Shown here: in pieces, positions 63,121 to 64,000 of the stretch
Position numbering within the stretch: the first letter of the stretch is position 1
Layout: each line of letters opens with the position of its first letter
From: Pararhizobium qamdonense
Lineage (GTDB): Bacteria > Pseudomonadota > Alphaproteobacteria > Rhizobiales > Rhizobiaceae
Assembly (NCBI RefSeq): GCF_029277445.1
Contig: NZ_CP119566.1
Span: 4,032,001-4,096,000 of the forward strand
Reading direction: 5' to 3'
Length of the DNA: 64,000 nt
Notes under the pieces: model-generated
What the model was told of the DNA's origin: nothing
Seen by the model: the letters and a program-made list of their open reading frames with translations, nothing else
Database searches by the model: none
Made by a program: the position numbers and the translations under genes

Positions 63121-63739
63121 AGGCCGGAGGCTCTCCCGTAAAGAAGGTCCGCGCCAGTATGATGCGCGACACCGTCGTGTAGAAGCACACGAGTGCGAAG
63201 CAGATTGCGATCTCGCAAAACCAGTGCGGAAACAGGCAGAACGCCAGGAACACGGCGATCGTCTCCGTCGCTTCGGCAAGACCGGTGGTGAAATAGAGCG
63301 ATTTTGCGCCGCGAATGTCCGTCGAGAGGCCGCGCTTTTCGGCCATGATCGAAAAGGCGAGGAAACTGGCGCCGTTAATGTAAAACGACAAAAGCAGAAG
63401 GCCGCCCGCCACGCCGTTTTCATAGGGATCGGCAAAAATGAAGGCGAACGGGATCAGGCCATAAAAGGCAAAGTCGAGCACGATATCGAGGAAGCCGCCG
63501 AAATCGGTTTTCTGCGTCGCCCGCGCGACGGCACCGTCCAGGCCGTCACAGATTCGGCTGAGGCCGATCAGCACGAAAGCAGCGGCGTAGGCGTCGAGGA
63601 CGATGGCGGCCGCTGCCGCCACACCAATGAGGAAACCGGTGACGGTGACCGTGTTTGCGGTGAACCCATAAGCGGCCAGAGCCCTGCCTGCACGATCCAG
63701 CCAAGGGTCAATCCATCGCCTCACATGACCGTCCAGCAT
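63119..63739 (-). CDS. CDP-alcohol phosphatidyltransferase
   Basis: A 206-residue membrane enzyme of phospholipid or related synthesis, with six or so spans. The signature CDGLDGAVARATQKTDFGGFLDIVLD contains the D-G-x2-A-R-x8-G-x3-D-x3-D catalytic motif. It transfers a phosphatidyl group from CDP-diacylglycerol to an alcohol; the acceptor is not evident. It is convergent with metZ. Confidence 0.92.
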   Translation of the reverse strand: MLDGHVRRWIDPWLDRAGRALAAYGFTANTVTVTGFLIGVAAAAAIVLDAYAAAFVLIGLSRICDGLDGAVARATQKTDFGGFLDIVLDFAFYGLIPFAFIFADPYENGVAGGLLLLSFYINGASFLAFSIMAEKRGLSTDIRGAKSLYFTTGLAEATETIAVFLAFCLFPHWFCEIAICFALVCFYTTVSRIILARTFFTGEPPA

Positions 63740-63844
63740 GCTGTACCCTATCCTGACAGTTTACGCTGATACCAAGGATCGCGTTATTCTTGATGAAACC
63801 ATCTTGCTGTAGAATATTGCCTATGGACTTGAAAGGGTTTGCAT

Positions 63845-64000
63845 ATGTACCGCGCGCTGACACGCGACATCGAGGTGACCGTCGAACCTTATTATCTGGA
63901 GGAGCAATCCGATCCGGATGACAGCCGTTATGTCTGGGGCTACCGCATCCTGATCTCGAACCTGTCGGAAGAGACCGTCAGGCTGATGACGCGCTACTGG
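63845..64000 (+). CDS. apaG: ApaG (Co2+/Mg2+ efflux-linked) protein, 3' end outside window
   Basis: The first 52 codons of Apa[22 protein letters not shown] and [19 protein letters not shown] are the family start, part of an Ig-like beta-sandwich. A plausible promoter (TTGATG-N17-AATATT) lies at 63790-63818, and AAAGG stands before the ATG. ApaG near metZ is usual in rhizobia. The gene runs out of the window. Confidence 0.93.
   Translation, partial: MYRALTRDIEVTVEPYYLEEQSDPDDSRYVWGYRILISNLSEETVRLMTRYW

Overview
The window is GC-rich chromosomal DNA from an alphaproteobacterium of the order Rhizobiales, most likely Rhizobiaceae (Rhizobium/Agrobacterium group). The reasons are: a podJ-type polarity gene, a SAM-II riboswitch in front of metZ with apaG close by, rhizobial-style palindromic intergenic elements, a CIO-type bd oxidase with a DUF2474 subunit, an mntH/mntR pair and a CrbS-like SSS-histidine kinase. 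There are no rRNA genes, CRISPR arrays, complete insertion sequences or prophage blocks. The only RNA gene seen is tRNA-Gly(CCC).

Region 1-1.1 kb: the end of a cytochrome bd (CIO-type) oxidase operon. Region 1.2-14.4 kb: a surface-polysaccharide or nucleotide-sugar cluster in several transcription units. A plus-strand operon (GT-like protein, DegT aminotransferase, CmcI-like methyltransferase) converges on a minus-strand run (glycosyltransferase, WbqC, methyltransferase, ATP-grasp, metallophosphoesterase). A lone chorismate mutase follows. Next comes a tightly coupled minus-strand operon rfbF-rfbG-3,5-epimerase-C-methyltransferase, which should make a branched or methylated CDP-6-deoxyhexose, and then galE. 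Together these look like synthesis and decoration of an unusual amino/methyl sugar.

Region 14.5-25.4 kb: an aminotransferase, mscL, a CrbS-like sensor kinase and a convergent NarL-type regulator with a toxin-antitoxin pair between them, pyrD, and small envelope proteins. Region 25.6-30 kb: two YitT-family membrane paralogues bracketing an AhpD-like gene and an Rrf2 regulator, then an SRPBCC protein and a class III nucleotide cyclase with a pentapeptide-like linker. Region 30-36.6 kb: a ligase-associated Lhr helicase and PdeM nuclease, an AT-rich orphan membrane gene, a free-standing Lrp ligand domain, and a TauE/TIGR02186 pair.

Region 36.9-47 kb: podJ and a fadE-fadA-fadB beta-oxidation operon whose two spacers each carry a different palindromic element. 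Region 47-48.3 kb is a repeat-rich gap with a frameshifted GIY-YIG nuclease between two copies of a dispersed repeat. Region 48.3-57.5 kb: a Tim44-like protein, a histidine phosphatase, mntH/mntR, a DMT exporter, a Ca2+/H+ antiporter, an S24-type regulator with an SNase-like protein, a TerB-like protein and a sterol-desaturase-family protein. Region 57.5-64 kb: a periplasmic binding protein, a membrane GT2 with an MshEN-like head, tRNA-Gly, dCTP deaminase, SAM-II-metZ, a CDP-alcohol phosphatidyltransferase and the start of apaG.

No complete, clearly new system is proven. The best candidates for undescribed biology are the ATP-grasp/phosphoesterase/WbqC/GT run, the YitT-Rrf2-AhpD-YitT island, and the pentapeptide-linker cyclase.
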